From contig CAYPNP010000010.1 of NCBI GenBank assembly GCA_964412195.1, positions 1-64,000 on the forward strand: DNA of 64,000 nucleotides. The letters are read 5' to 3'. Made by a program: the position numbers and the translations under genes. Below, piece by piece: positions 1 to 7,387 of the stretch; position 1 is the first letter of the stretch; every line of letters begins with the position of its first letter. Below the pieces are notes generated by a model. That model searched no databases. It was not told the DNA's origin and saw only the letters and a list, made by a program, of their open reading frames with translations. Origin of the DNA: CAYPNP01 sp964412195. GTDB taxonomy: Bacteria > Acidobacteriota > JAAYUB01.

Positions 1-109
1 TCATGTGAAAGCAGTTACGCAGACATGCGCTCAAGTTAGTGGGACAGTACTGATGTCTAATGGCAAATGACAAATGGATTGCTAGCGGATTTCGCGCCGG
101 AACGATTCC

Positions 110-152
<43 letters not shown>

Positions 153-165
153 CCGAATCCGTGAA

Positions 166-1629
166 TTACTGCTCTTTGGCCACCGTCTCCCCAGCCGGCG
201 GCTTCTGGAGCAGGCTTTCCCACAGCGGCCGGTTGAGGACGCAGCCGGGATCGCCGGCCAGGATGTCGCCGGTGTAGGCGTCGGCGCGGGCGCGGCAGCC
301 GCCGCAGACCGGCCGGTAGTCGCAGATGTGGCAGTGGTCCTTGAGGTTGTCCCGGACCGTCAGCGTCTCGAAGTAGACGTTGTGCTGCCAGATCTCGCGC
401 ATGCTCTTTTCCTTGAGGTTGCCGACGATCCGGTGGGGGATGTAGACGCAGGGGGTCACGTCGCCGTTGGGCTGGACGGAGCAGTAGCAGCGGGCCGATC
501 CGCAGCCGCCGATGTACTTGGCCAGCACGCGGATCTTGGAGCCGGGCGCCGAGCCGGCGTGGCCCAGCGCCATCCGGCCGTCGAGGTCGGCGTGCATGTA
601 GCAGGAGCGGCCGAACTGCGGGGCCGTGCTCATGATGCCGATCTTGCCGGTCTGCAGCCAGTGGGACAGCTTCTCCAGGACCAGCTCCCGCTGGTCCGGG
701 TCCAGGTCGTGGATGTCGTTCTGGACGCCCCGGCCCACGGGGATGTAGTTGAAGTGGACGAACGTGGAGCAGCCCAGATCGACTGCCAGCTGAATCATGG
801 CGTCCACCTCGTCCACGTTGAACTTCGACACGCAGGTGGCCAGGCCGGCACGCATGCCCGGCGTCGCCACGATGTTCTTGATTCCCTCCACGGTGCGCCG
901 CCAGGCTCCCGGGATACCGCGGAACTCGTCGTGTTTTTCCGGTGTGGCGGAGTCCACACTGATCTCGACGTACTTGACGCCATGATCCCGCAGCTTCAGG
1001 CAGGTCTCCGGCGTCAGCATCGTGCCGTTGGAGGCCACCGTGACGTGGATGTGCCGCTCCTTGCAGCGCTGCAGCACCTCCCAGAAGTGCCGGCCCATCA
1101 GCGGCTCGCCGCCGGCCAGGGCCAGGAAGGGGATGTACTCGTCGGCCATCTCGTCGACGAAGCGGAGCTTCTGCTCGAGGTCCATCTCGTCCGGCAAGGG
1201 CTTGGTGCAGGCGTCCTGGTAGCAGTGGACGCACTTGAGGTTGCAGGCCTGGGTGAAGTTCCAGACCACCATCAGCGGCACGATGAACTTCTGGGGCAGG
1301 GTCAGCCCGAAAGCGCCGACGCTGCGGGCGGTGTTCACGAGCGCGCGCAGCGTGGGGCGGTGCTGGAAGAACTTGAATTTCGCCATCTCCATGTTCGAGT
1401 TCTTGGACACCATCAGGTGCTCAAAGACCGCATGGAGCGGGTAGAAGAGCAGTCGATCCTTCAGCGGCGCCGCGGGATTGTCATACGACAGCATCAGCCG
1501 CTCGAACAGGGTCCCGTCGCGCCCGTTGGTCTTCGTCAGCCAGCGGAGCGCCGCCTGGACCTTGGGGTTCAGCAGGGCCTTTTCGAAAAAGTGCTGCTGT
1601 TCCTTGAGAATCGCTTCCTTCTGGGCCAT
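166..1629 (-). CDS. radical SAM/SPASM domain protein
   Basis: A 487-residue radical SAM enzyme. The canonical CxxxCxxC cluster motif that binds the 4Fe-4S centre and S-adenosylmethionine is at Cys129, Cys133 and Cys136 (context ACNLKCVHCYQD). A C-terminal SPASM-type region carries many further cysteines (GGCGSARCYC, then CHICDYRPVCGGCRA) that should hold auxiliary Fe-S clusters. SPASM proteins modify ribosomal peptides, sulfatases or haem-pathway substrates, but no precursor peptide, sulfatase or haem gene is adjacent, so the substrate is unknown. About 115 residues precede the radical SAM core, longer than in minimal members. The ATG at 1629 is preceded by GAGGTGAGCG, a good ribosome binding site. 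It appears monocistronic, ending next to a TTCGATG repeat patch. Confidence 0.9.
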   Translation of the reverse strand: MAQKEAILKEQQHFFEKALLNPKVQAALRWLTKTNGRDGTLFERLMLSYDNPAAPLKDRLLFYPLHAVFEHLMVSKNSNMEMAKFKFFQHRPTLRALVNTARSVGAFGLTLPQKFIVPLMVVWNFTQACNLKCVHCYQDACTKPLPDEMDLEQKLRFVDEMADEYIPFLALAGGEPLMGRHFWEVLQRCKERHIHVTVASNGTMLTPETCLKLRDHGVKYVEISVDSATPEKHDEFRGIPGAWRRTVEGIKNIVATPGMRAGLATCVSKFNVDEVDAMIQLAVDLGCSTFVHFNYIPVGRGVQNDIHDLDPDQRELVLEKLSHWLQTGKIGIMSTAPQFGRSCYMHADLDGRMALGHAGSAPGSKIRVLAKYIGGCGSARCYCSVQPNGDVTPCVYIPHRIVGNLKEKSMREIWQHNVYFETLTVRDNLKDHCHICDYRPVCGGCRARADAYTGDILAGDPGCVLNRPLWESLLQKPPAGETVAKEQ

Positions 1630-1691
1630 CGCTCACCTCGGCTCGAAAACAGATGGAAATATGTAGCACAACTTCCGCGAAAAAGTAAGCA

Positions 1692-1709
1692 ACAATTTTG
1701 AGTAATTGT
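1692..1709. promoter_or_regulatory. ACAATT-N6-AATTGT inverted repeat
   Basis: A perfect dyad with 6-bp arms (1692-1697 and 1704-1709) sits in the gap between the kinase-like gene and the radical SAM gene, about 63 bp upstream of the latter's start. It could be an operator for the radical SAM gene or a weak hairpin ending the upstream transcript. There is no clear U-tract, so I lean to a binding site. Confidence 0.35.
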
Positions 1710-1774
1710 CGGGCCGTAACTCCAGCCGCCTAAGGAGAATGCCCGTTCCCCGGCCCGGACGCGACCCACCGGGT

Positions 1775-2416
1775 TCATCCCTTCGCCCCGCCCTCCGGGC
1801 GGCCCGCCCGACCCAAGGCGCAGAGAATGGCGGAGACGACCGTCGTCTCCCCGAGGCTGGAATTGACCAGGAGATGGTAGAGATCGGGATTCAGCCGGTC
1901 CTCGCGGAAGAACTGCCGCACGTACGCGGTGCGCATGCGGTCTACCGACTCGACCTGCTCGACGGCATCCTCCGCGCCTCCGGATCTCTCCTGCACCCGG
2001 CGGATCCGGTCCCAGAGGGGGGCGTAGACGAAGACCCGCAGGGTATCGGGCCGCTCCCGCAGGATGCACTGGGCGCCCCGCCCGACGATGACGCAGTCGC
2101 CGAGGGAAGCCGCCTCCTCGATGACGACCCGGGAAAAGCGGGCCAGGGTTTCCGCGTCGAAGATCTCCGCCGCGTCCGGGTGGCTGATGCTGTCGAACCC
2201 CCCGTGGGCGAAGGCCCGCTTCCCCAGTCGGTAGAGCCAGGAATCCACCGACTCGTCCAGCTTCTCCACCAGTTCGGTCTTCACCTTGGCGGCGGTGGCG
2301 ATCCGCTCGATCAGGGCCCGGTCCAGCAGCTTCCAGCCGAGCCGGCCCGCCAGCGCCTGGGCGATCCGGGCGCCGCCGCTGCCGTACTGCCGCGCGATGG
2401 TGATCGAATGGAACAT
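1775..2416 (-). CDS. cytidylate kinase-like family protein
   Basis: A 213-residue P-loop protein beginning MFHSITIARQYGSGGARIA, the N-terminal nucleotide-binding signature of the cytidylate-kinase-like family (Pfam PF13189). These proteins resemble CMP kinase but most have no proven substrate and are distinct from cmk. The core includes an LDRALIERIA segment and a VIVGRGAQCIL strand with a later HLLVNSSL motif typical of the family. The ATG at 2416 has a very strong ribosome binding site (GGAAGGAGGTTCCC). The gene lies 69 bp behind the efflux pump gene on the same strand, so the two are probably co-transcribed from the promoter at 4185-4212. I infer a nucleotide kinase fold but not a specific reaction. 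Confidence 0.85.
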   Translation of the reverse strand: MFHSITIARQYGSGGARIAQALAGRLGWKLLDRALIERIATAAKVKTELVEKLDESVDSWLYRLGKRAFAHGGFDSISHPDAAEIFDAETLARFSRVVIEEAASLGDCVIVGRGAQCILRERPDTLRVFVYAPLWDRIRRVQERSGGAEDAVEQVESVDRMRTAYVRQFFREDRLNPDLYHLLVNSSLGETTVVSAILCALGRAGRPEGGAKG

Positions 2417-2485
2417 GGGAACCTCCTTCCCGGCCGCCGCGGGGCCCCGGGGCGGGACCGCCGCCGGCCGGATTCCTTCACGGTC

Positions 2486-4096
2486 TCATTCCATGGCCGC
2501 CGGCCGGCCCTTTTCCGGCAGGACCTTCCTCATCAGCAGGACGAGGGGGATCACCGCCAGGAAGATCATGCCGGCCAGCCAGAACAGGTCCACGTAGGCC
2601 ATCATGGCGGCCTGCCGCTGGACCTGGCCGTACAGCATCTGGTTCGCCGCCGCGGCGCCGGCCACCGGGTCGGCGCTGCGTCCCGCCAGAAAATCCGTCG
2701 CGCCCCGGACGGCCTGACGGAAGGGCTCGTCGTAGGGGGTCAGGTGCGCGACCAGGGCGTTCTGGTGGAACTGGGCCCGGCGCGACAGTTGGGTGATCAT
2801 GACGGCGATGCCCACGCTGCCGCCGATGTTCCGGGCGAGGTTGAAGAGGCCGGAGGCGTTGTTCACACGCTCCTTCGGGATGAAGTGGTACGCCGCGGTG
2901 TTCAAGGGAACGAACAGGAAGGCCAGCCCGGCCGCGAGATAGATCCGCGACCAGACGGCCGTCTGGAAGTCGATGGCCAGGCTGAAGCCGGCCATGTGGA
3001 AGAGCGCCAGCGACCCCACCGTCAGCCCGCAGACCATCAGCCAGCGCGCCTCCACCCGGCCCAGCAGCCACCCCACCAGCGGCATCAGCAGCATCGTCAT
3101 CAGGCCGCCCGGCGAGAGGGCCATCCCGGCCAGCATGGCGGTGTAGCCCATCAGCGTCTGGAGGAACAGCGGCAGCAGCATGGTGCTGCTGTAGAGCACG
3201 AAGCCGAGGGCGAACAGCGTGATGGTGGCCAGGGCGAAATTCCGGTCCTTCAGCAGCCGGAGGTCGGCAATGGGGTGCTCGTGCCGCAGCTCCCAGAAGA
3301 CCACCGCCAACAGGGACACGCCGGCGATCACGGCCAGGGTGACGATCATGTCCGACGAGAACCAGTCCTCCCGCTCCCCCTTGTCCAGCATGATCTGCAG
3401 CGAGCCGAGCCCCAGCGCCAGCAGCCCCAGGCCCAGGTAGTCGATGCGGAAACCGGCGCCGAGCCGCTTGCGGAGCAGGTGGGGCGGGTCCTCCAGCATG
3501 AAGTAGGTCAGCAGCAGCGACAGGACACCCACGGGGATGTTGATGAGGAAGATCCAGCGCCAGGAGAAGTTGTCGGTGATCCACCCCCCCAGGGTGGGGC
3601 CGATGATGGGCGCCGTCACCACCGCCACGCCGTAGAGGGCCATGCCCATGCCCCGCTTGGCGGGAGGGTAAATGTCCACCAGGATGGCCTGCACGCTCGG
3701 CTGGAGGCCGCCGCCGCCGAGCCCCTGCAGGACCCGGAACAGGATCAGCAGCCCCAGGTTGGGCGCCAGGCCGCACAGCAGCGAGCTGAGGGTGAACAGC
3801 ACCACGCAGGACATGTAGAACCGCTTGCGCCCCAGCAGCGCGGAAAACCACCCCGACATGGGCAGGATGATGGCGTTGGAGACGAGGTAGGAAGTCAGCA
3901 CCCAGGTGGACTCGTCCGTCGTCGCGGCGAGGTTCCCGGCGATATGCGGCAGGGCCACGTTGGCCACGCTGGTGTCCAGGACCTCCATGAAAGTGGCCGT
4001 GGAGACGACCAGCCCGATCAGCCAGGGGCTGAACCGCGGCCGCCAGGTTTCTCCGCCGGGGGTTCCCACGCCCTGCTCCCATTCGGATCCGCTCAC
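2486..4096 (-). CDS. DHA2 family MFS drug efflux permease (EmrB/QacA type)
   Basis: A 536-residue inner-membrane protein of the 14-helix drug:H+ antiporter-2 family. Hydrophobic helices run through almost the whole length. The first helix region reads FMEVLDTSVANVALPHIAGNL, which is the DHA2 motif D1 with its conserved Asp. Motif A-like (SGWFSALLGRKRFY) and motif C-like (VAVVTAPIIGPTLGGWI) segments are both visible. Such proteins export cationic drugs or lipophilic compounds, often with an MFP adaptor, but no adaptor or outer-membrane channel gene is adjacent. The start is GTG at 4096. The leader contains a tract of 11 C residues on the plus strand (G on the mRNA) only 13 bp before the start. 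Confidence 0.92.
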   Translation of the reverse strand: MSGSEWEQGVGTPGGETWRPRFSPWLIGLVVSTATFMEVLDTSVANVALPHIAGNLAATTDESTWVLTSYLVSNAIILPMSGWFSALLGRKRFYMSCVVLFTLSSLLCGLAPNLGLLILFRVLQGLGGGGLQPSVQAILVDIYPPAKRGMGMALYGVAVVTAPIIGPTLGGWITDNFSWRWIFLINIPVGVLSLLLTYFMLEDPPHLLRKRLGAGFRIDYLGLGLLALGLGSLQIMLDKGEREDWFSSDMIVTLAVIAGVSLLAVVFWELRHEHPIADLRLLKDRNFALATITLFALGFVLYSSTMLLPLFLQTLMGYTAMLAGMALSPGGLMTMLLMPLVGWLLGRVEARWLMVCGLTVGSLALFHMAGFSLAIDFQTAVWSRIYLAAGLAFLFVPLNTAAYHFIPKERVNNASGLFNLARNIGGSVGIAVMITQLSRRAQFHQNALVAHLTPYDEPFRQAVRGATDFLAGRSADPVAGAAAANQMLYGQVQRQAAMMAYVDLFWLAGMIFLAVIPLVLLMRKVLPEKGRPAAME

Positions 4097-4109
4097 CGGT
4101 CCCGTCCCT

Positions 4110-4120
4110 CCCCCCCCCCC
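4110..4120 (-). repeat. homopolymer tract of 11 G (mRNA sense) in the efflux-pump leader
   Basis: Eleven consecutive C on the plus strand lie between the sigma-70 promoter and the GTG start of the efflux pump. In the mRNA this is poly-G just upstream of the start codon. Long homopolymers like this are prone to slippage, so it may alter leader length or translation, or simply be a sequencing or assembly weak spot. Confidence 0.6.
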
Positions 4121-4184
4121 GCCCGCGGGTGCCTGGGAGACGCCGCGAGCCGGCTGTCCTCCGCCCCACGGGCTTCACTCTTCC

Positions 4185-4212
4185 ACTATAGAACTTGTGC
4201 CCCCGATGTCAA
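4185..4212 (-). promoter_or_regulatory. sigma-70 type promoter of the efflux-pump operon
   Basis: Reading the minus strand: TTGACA (4212-4207), a 16-bp spacer, then TATAGT (4190-4185). Eleven of twelve hexamer bases match consensus. Transcription would start near 4178, leaving a leader of about 82 nt that contains the poly-G tract. Confidence 0.75.
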
Positions 4213-4350
4213 GCCCAGGCTCCCCGCGATTCCGCACGGCATCGGGGGCAAATGAAAACGGCGGCCGCAGCCCGGGTCCCGCCCGGGCCGCGCCGCCGAT
4301 CATTCCACCAACAAAAAAGTTCCGGTTCCCTCTCGGAAGCGGCTGCGGGA

Positions 4351-5082
4351 TCAATACTCCAGCTTGCCGTCGAACATCATCTTTTCGATCTTGAAGGTGC
4401 CGTCGATGGCGACCTCCTCGTCCTTGATCTGGAACTTCTTGGTCTGGAACCGCAGCGTCTTCACGCCGGGCCCGATGAGCGGGGTGCCGTCCTCGAGCAG
4501 GCGCGGGAAGACGAACTTGGCGCCGGTGCCGTCGGGGGACGGTTGGATGTAGTCCTTGATGTACACCTTCTTGCCGGTGTCGGTTGCGATGAACGTGTTG
4601 TTGGCAAGTTCCCCCACGCTCAGGGCGCGCAGCTGCCGGTCGAGGTCGACCAAGCCGTCGGAGCGCTTCGGCTTGGAATCGAGGGTCCAGGCCAGGATGA
4701 TCTCATCGTTGATGTCCCGCGTGGCGAAATCCTGGAGCTTCTCCAGCTTCACCGGGTCCCCCTTGGCCATCAGGGCGACGTATGCCTGGCGGACCGGGCG
4801 GGACGAGAAGAGGCTGATCTTGACCATGGTCACCGACTCGCGCTCGTAGTCGAATTCCTCCTGGGACTGGGTCGTGGCGGAGGCGTCCCCCCCCACGTTG
4901 GCGCCGATGTCGCCGGTGCGTCCCCACTGGAACAGGTAGGTCCAGGGCGACTGATGGAGCAGCTGCTTGCATTCCTTCTCCGACCACTTGGTGTAGGGCT
5001 TCTTCTCCCAGAAGTTCGCCGCCGTCACCGAGCCCGCCAGAACCACCGCCAACAGGGCGATCAGACAGAGATTGCGTTTCAT
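4351..5082 (-). CDS. secreted hypothetical protein
   Basis: A 243-residue protein with a clear N-terminal signal peptide (MKRNLCLIALLAVVLAGSVTAA, cleavage probably after TAA). The mature part starts NFWEKKPYTKWSEKECKQLL and is otherwise soluble, with no catalytic motif I recognise. Its C-terminal half is rich in beta-strand-like alternation (VKTLRFQTKKFQIKDEEVAIDGTFKIEKMMFDGKLEY). It is expected in the periplasm or outside the cell. It stands alone between the efflux pump and the phosphotransacylases and has its own strong promoter. I believe it belongs to a family of conserved secreted proteins in Acidobacteria-like genomes, but that is recall from style, not a search, and I give no function. 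Confidence 0.8.
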   Translation of the reverse strand: MKRNLCLIALLAVVLAGSVTAANFWEKKPYTKWSEKECKQLLHQSPWTYLFQWGRTGDIGANVGGDASATTQSQEEFDYERESVTMVKISLFSSRPVRQAYVALMAKGDPVKLEKLQDFATRDINDEIILAWTLDSKPKRSDGLVDLDRQLRALSVGELANNTFIATDTGKKVYIKDYIQPSPDGTGAKFVFPRLLEDGTPLIGPGVKTLRFQTKKFQIKDEEVAIDGTFKIEKMMFDGKLEY

Positions 5083-5123
5083 GGATATCCCTCACAACAG
5101 AGATTCAAAATTCCAAGTTTATC

Positions 5124-5152
5124 ACTATAATTCCCGTCCCTCCCAATGTCCA
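5124..5152 (-). promoter_or_regulatory. sigma-70 type promoter of the secreted hypothetical gene
   Basis: Minus strand TGGACA (5152-5147), exactly 17 bp, TATAGT (5129-5124); one mismatch in each hexamer. The start point would be near 5117, giving a leader of about 35 nt to the ATG at 5082. Confidence 0.7.
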
Positions 5153-5168
5153 GCACCCAGTTGGGTGC
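5153..5168. promoter_or_regulatory. GCACCCA-GT-TGGGTGC palindrome beside the -35 box
   Basis: A perfect 7+2+7 dyad abuts the -35 element of the 5082 promoter. A two-base loop is too short for a good RNA hairpin, so a protein binding site is more likely. The regulator is unknown. The rest of the 5170-5310 gap shows nothing assignable. Confidence 0.4.
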
Positions 5169-5310
5169 GGCAGCTCACCGGGGGAGGCAGGGGGGGCGTC
5201 GATCCCTTCAACATGAACATCTGTACGGAATCCGGCCCGACATGTTTCAGGCCGCCCCGGGAGATTGGATGCCTCCGGGACCCGTGCAGTTCACCGGCGG
5301 GTGAGACGGG

Positions 5311-6264
5311 CTACTGGCCGCACAGGGCGTGGACGCCGAGGTAGACCGAGACGATCTTGCTATGCACGTCGTCGGAGCGGGAGGTGATGACGAGGGGGTA
5401 CTTCGCCCCCAGCACCAGGCCCGCCGCCAGGGTCTGCCCGAACATCACCAGCGCCTTGTAGATGGCGTTGCCAACCTCGATCTTGTCCACGATCAGCGCG
5501 TCGGCCCGGCCGGCGACCGGCCCGGTGACGCTCTTGCCATCGGCGGCCTCCGGATTGAGGGCGGCATCGAGGGAGAGCGGCCCGTCGATGAAGGCGTTCT
5601 TGATCTGCCCCCGGTCCGCCATCTTGGCGATGATGGCGTCCTCCAGCGAAGTGGGCATGCCGGAGTCCACCGTCTCCACGGCCGCCAGCAGGGCGATCCG
5701 CGGCTGGGTGATGCCGAACAGGCGGGCCGTCCGGATGACGTTCTCGATGATCTTCACCTTCTGGTTGAGGTCCGGCCGGAGCACCACGCCGCCGTCGCTC
5801 AGGAAGAACACGCGCGGCAGGTGGGGATTCTCGAAGACCCCCACGTGGGTGAGCAGGCTGCCCCTGGGCACGAGTTCGGCCCGGTGGGGGCTGGCCAGAA
5901 GGTACTTCAGGAAGTCGTGCATCAGGATCCGGCCCCGCATGAGGAGCTGGGCCTCGCCGGACACCAGCATCCCGGCCGCGGTCTCGACGCAGTGGCGCGG
6001 GTCATCGGAATGGCTCAGCGTCATGCCCGGCAGATCGATCCGGTGCCGGTCCAGCTCCTCGCGGATCCGCTTCCGGTTGCCGAGCAGATGCGGGCGGACG
6101 AGGCCCTTCGCCGCCAGGTGGGCGATGGCCTTGAGGTTGCTGCCCTCGTCGGCGCCGCAGAACACCAGGCCGATGGGCTCGCCGCCGGGCCAGTGCCGGA
6201 GCACCCAGTCCTCGAGTCCGGACAGGCGGATCGGTTCGGGCGGCAGGGGGATGCGGGGCGGCAT
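5311..6264 (-). CDS. phosphate acyl(acetyl/butyryl)transferase family protein, second copy
   Basis: A 317-residue member of the PTA/PTB family (Pfam PF01515), which moves acyl groups between coenzyme A and phosphate. Family features include the N-terminal IGLVFCGADEGSNLKAIAHL strand-helix, a central FFLSDGGVVLRPDLNQK segment, IALLAAVETVDSGMPTSLEDA and the C-terminal glycine-rich VNK/VDK-like stretch (ALIVDKIEVGNAIYKALVMFG). Length fits phosphate butyryltransferases (about 300 residues) rather than long Pta. The start ATG at 6264 lies one base after the stop of the paralogue transcribed before it, so the two are translationally coupled. No acetate or butyrate kinase gene accompanies them, so the acyl substrate cannot be assigned. 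Confidence 0.85.
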   Translation of the reverse strand: MPPRIPLPPEPIRLSGLEDWVLRHWPGGEPIGLVFCGADEGSNLKAIAHLAAKGLVRPHLLGNRKRIREELDRHRIDLPGMTLSHSDDPRHCVETAAGMLVSGEAQLLMRGRILMHDFLKYLLASPHRAELVPRGSLLTHVGVFENPHLPRVFFLSDGGVVLRPDLNQKVKIIENVIRTARLFGITQPRIALLAAVETVDSGMPTSLEDAIIAKMADRGQIKNAFIDGPLSLDAALNPEAADGKSVTGPVAGRADALIVDKIEVGNAIYKALVMFGQTLAAGLVLGAKYPLVITSRSDDVHSKIVSVYLGVHALCGQ

Positions 6265-6265
6265 C

Positions 6266-7204
6266 TCAGCCCCTCCTTTCCGGCGCGTGCCCCAGCACCA
6301 CGCCGAGGGCGATGGAGGCCTTCTTGTTGAAGAGCGAGTCGGTCCGGGACACCAGCGAGATGGGGACGCGCGCGCCGGCGATGATCCCGGCGAAGCGGGC
6401 TTCCGCGAAGAAGACCAGGCTCTTGATCAGGATGTTTCCCTCCTCGATGCTGTTCACCACCAGGATATCGGTCTCGCCGGCCACCGGCGAGCGCAGCCCG
6501 TGGTACAGGGCGGCGAAGTCGGAAAAGGCGACGTCGAAGGTGATGGGGCCGTCCACCACCAGGTTCTTGAACTGGCCCCGGTCGCCCATCTTGCCGAGGG
6601 TGGCGTTCTCGATGGTGGACTCCAGTCCGGGGTGCACCACGTCGGTCATGGACAGGAGCGCCACGCGGGGCTTCGCCACGCCCAGCGCGCGGAGCACCGC
6701 CCCGGCGTTGTCGATGATGGAGATCTTGTCCTCCAGGCTCGGTTTGACCACCATCCCGCCGTCGGTGATGATGACCAGCCTGGGGAGGGCCGGGATCTCC
6801 ATGACCGCGACATGGCTGAGCAATCCGCCGAGGCGGAGGCCGAAGTCCTTGGACAGCACCAGGCGCAGCAGTTCACCCGTCTTGACGAAGCCCTTCATCA
6901 GGAGACGGGCCTCGCCGGAATCGACGGCCGCCACCGCCGCTCGGGCGGCGGCCAGTTCGTCCGGGATGTCCACGATGTCCAGGCCGTCCAGGGTGAGCCC
7001 CTCCTCCTCCGCCAGCCGGAGCATCTTGTCCCGGCACCCATAGAGGATCCCCCGCGAGATGCCGCTGCGGTGGGCCTCCACCACGGCGCCCAGCACGTTG
7101 CTGTCCTGGGCCACGGCCACGGCCAGCGGGCACGGACCGTGACGGGCGCCCAGGTCCCGGGCGTGATCGATGATCGCCTGAAGGGAGTTCAGTTTTTTGG
7201 CCAC
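6266..7204 (-). CDS. phosphate acyl(acetyl/butyryl)transferase family protein, first copy
   Basis: A 312-residue paralogue of the gene that follows it (shared architecture: LLSHVAVMEIPALPRLVIITDGGMVVKPSLEDK, ALLSMTDVVHPGLESTIENA, GDRGQFKNLVVDGPITFDVA, ILVVNSIEEGNILIKSLVFF). I chose the GTG at 7204 because GGAAGG lies about ten bases upstream and the putative extended -10 box covers 7234-7239; the in-frame ATG at 7243 lies upstream of that box and has no ribosome binding site. The pair may form a heteromer or serve different acyl-CoAs. Neighbours (a divergent secreted protease and a secreted hypothetical) give no pathway context. Confidence 0.85.
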   Translation of the reverse strand: MAKKLNSLQAIIDHARDLGARHGPCPLAVAVAQDSNVLGAVVEAHRSGISRGILYGCRDKMLRLAEEEGLTLDGLDIVDIPDELAAARAAVAAVDSGEARLLMKGFVKTGELLRLVLSKDFGLRLGGLLSHVAVMEIPALPRLVIITDGGMVVKPSLEDKISIIDNAGAVLRALGVAKPRVALLSMTDVVHPGLESTIENATLGKMGDRGQFKNLVVDGPITFDVAFSDFAALYHGLRSPVAGETDILVVNSIEEGNILIKSLVFFAEARFAGIIAGARVPISLVSRTDSLFNKKASIALGVVLGHAPERRG

Positions 7205-7233
7205 GGCATGAAAACCTTCCGGAAGATGGCGGC

Positions 7234-7242
7234 ATCTTAGCA
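7234..7242 (-). promoter_or_regulatory. extended -10 promoter for the phosphotransacylase pair
   Basis: Minus strand TGC-TAAGAT forms an extended -10 element about 30 bp before the GTG start. The -35 position reads TTCCAA with 17-bp spacing, a weak match, which is common with extended -10 promoters. Confidence 0.45.
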
Positions 7243-7387
7243 TGAGCGCACGGAAATTGGAACGCCGGACGACGCCGCGGCCGGATCTTTTCCCGAGGGC
7301 ATCCGGCCCGCTTCGTGGTACCCTGTCCGCTCCGCGCCGCCCGTTCCCGGCACTCGGCGGCGCATCCCCCAATCCGCGGAGGTGGCA

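Noticed and set aside
1706..4255. Long plus-strand open frame of 849 codons across the kinase-like and efflux genes
   Set aside because: A shadow of the minus-strand genes in high-GC DNA: the product is His/Pro/Gln-rich with no domain, while the minus-strand frames encode clear families.
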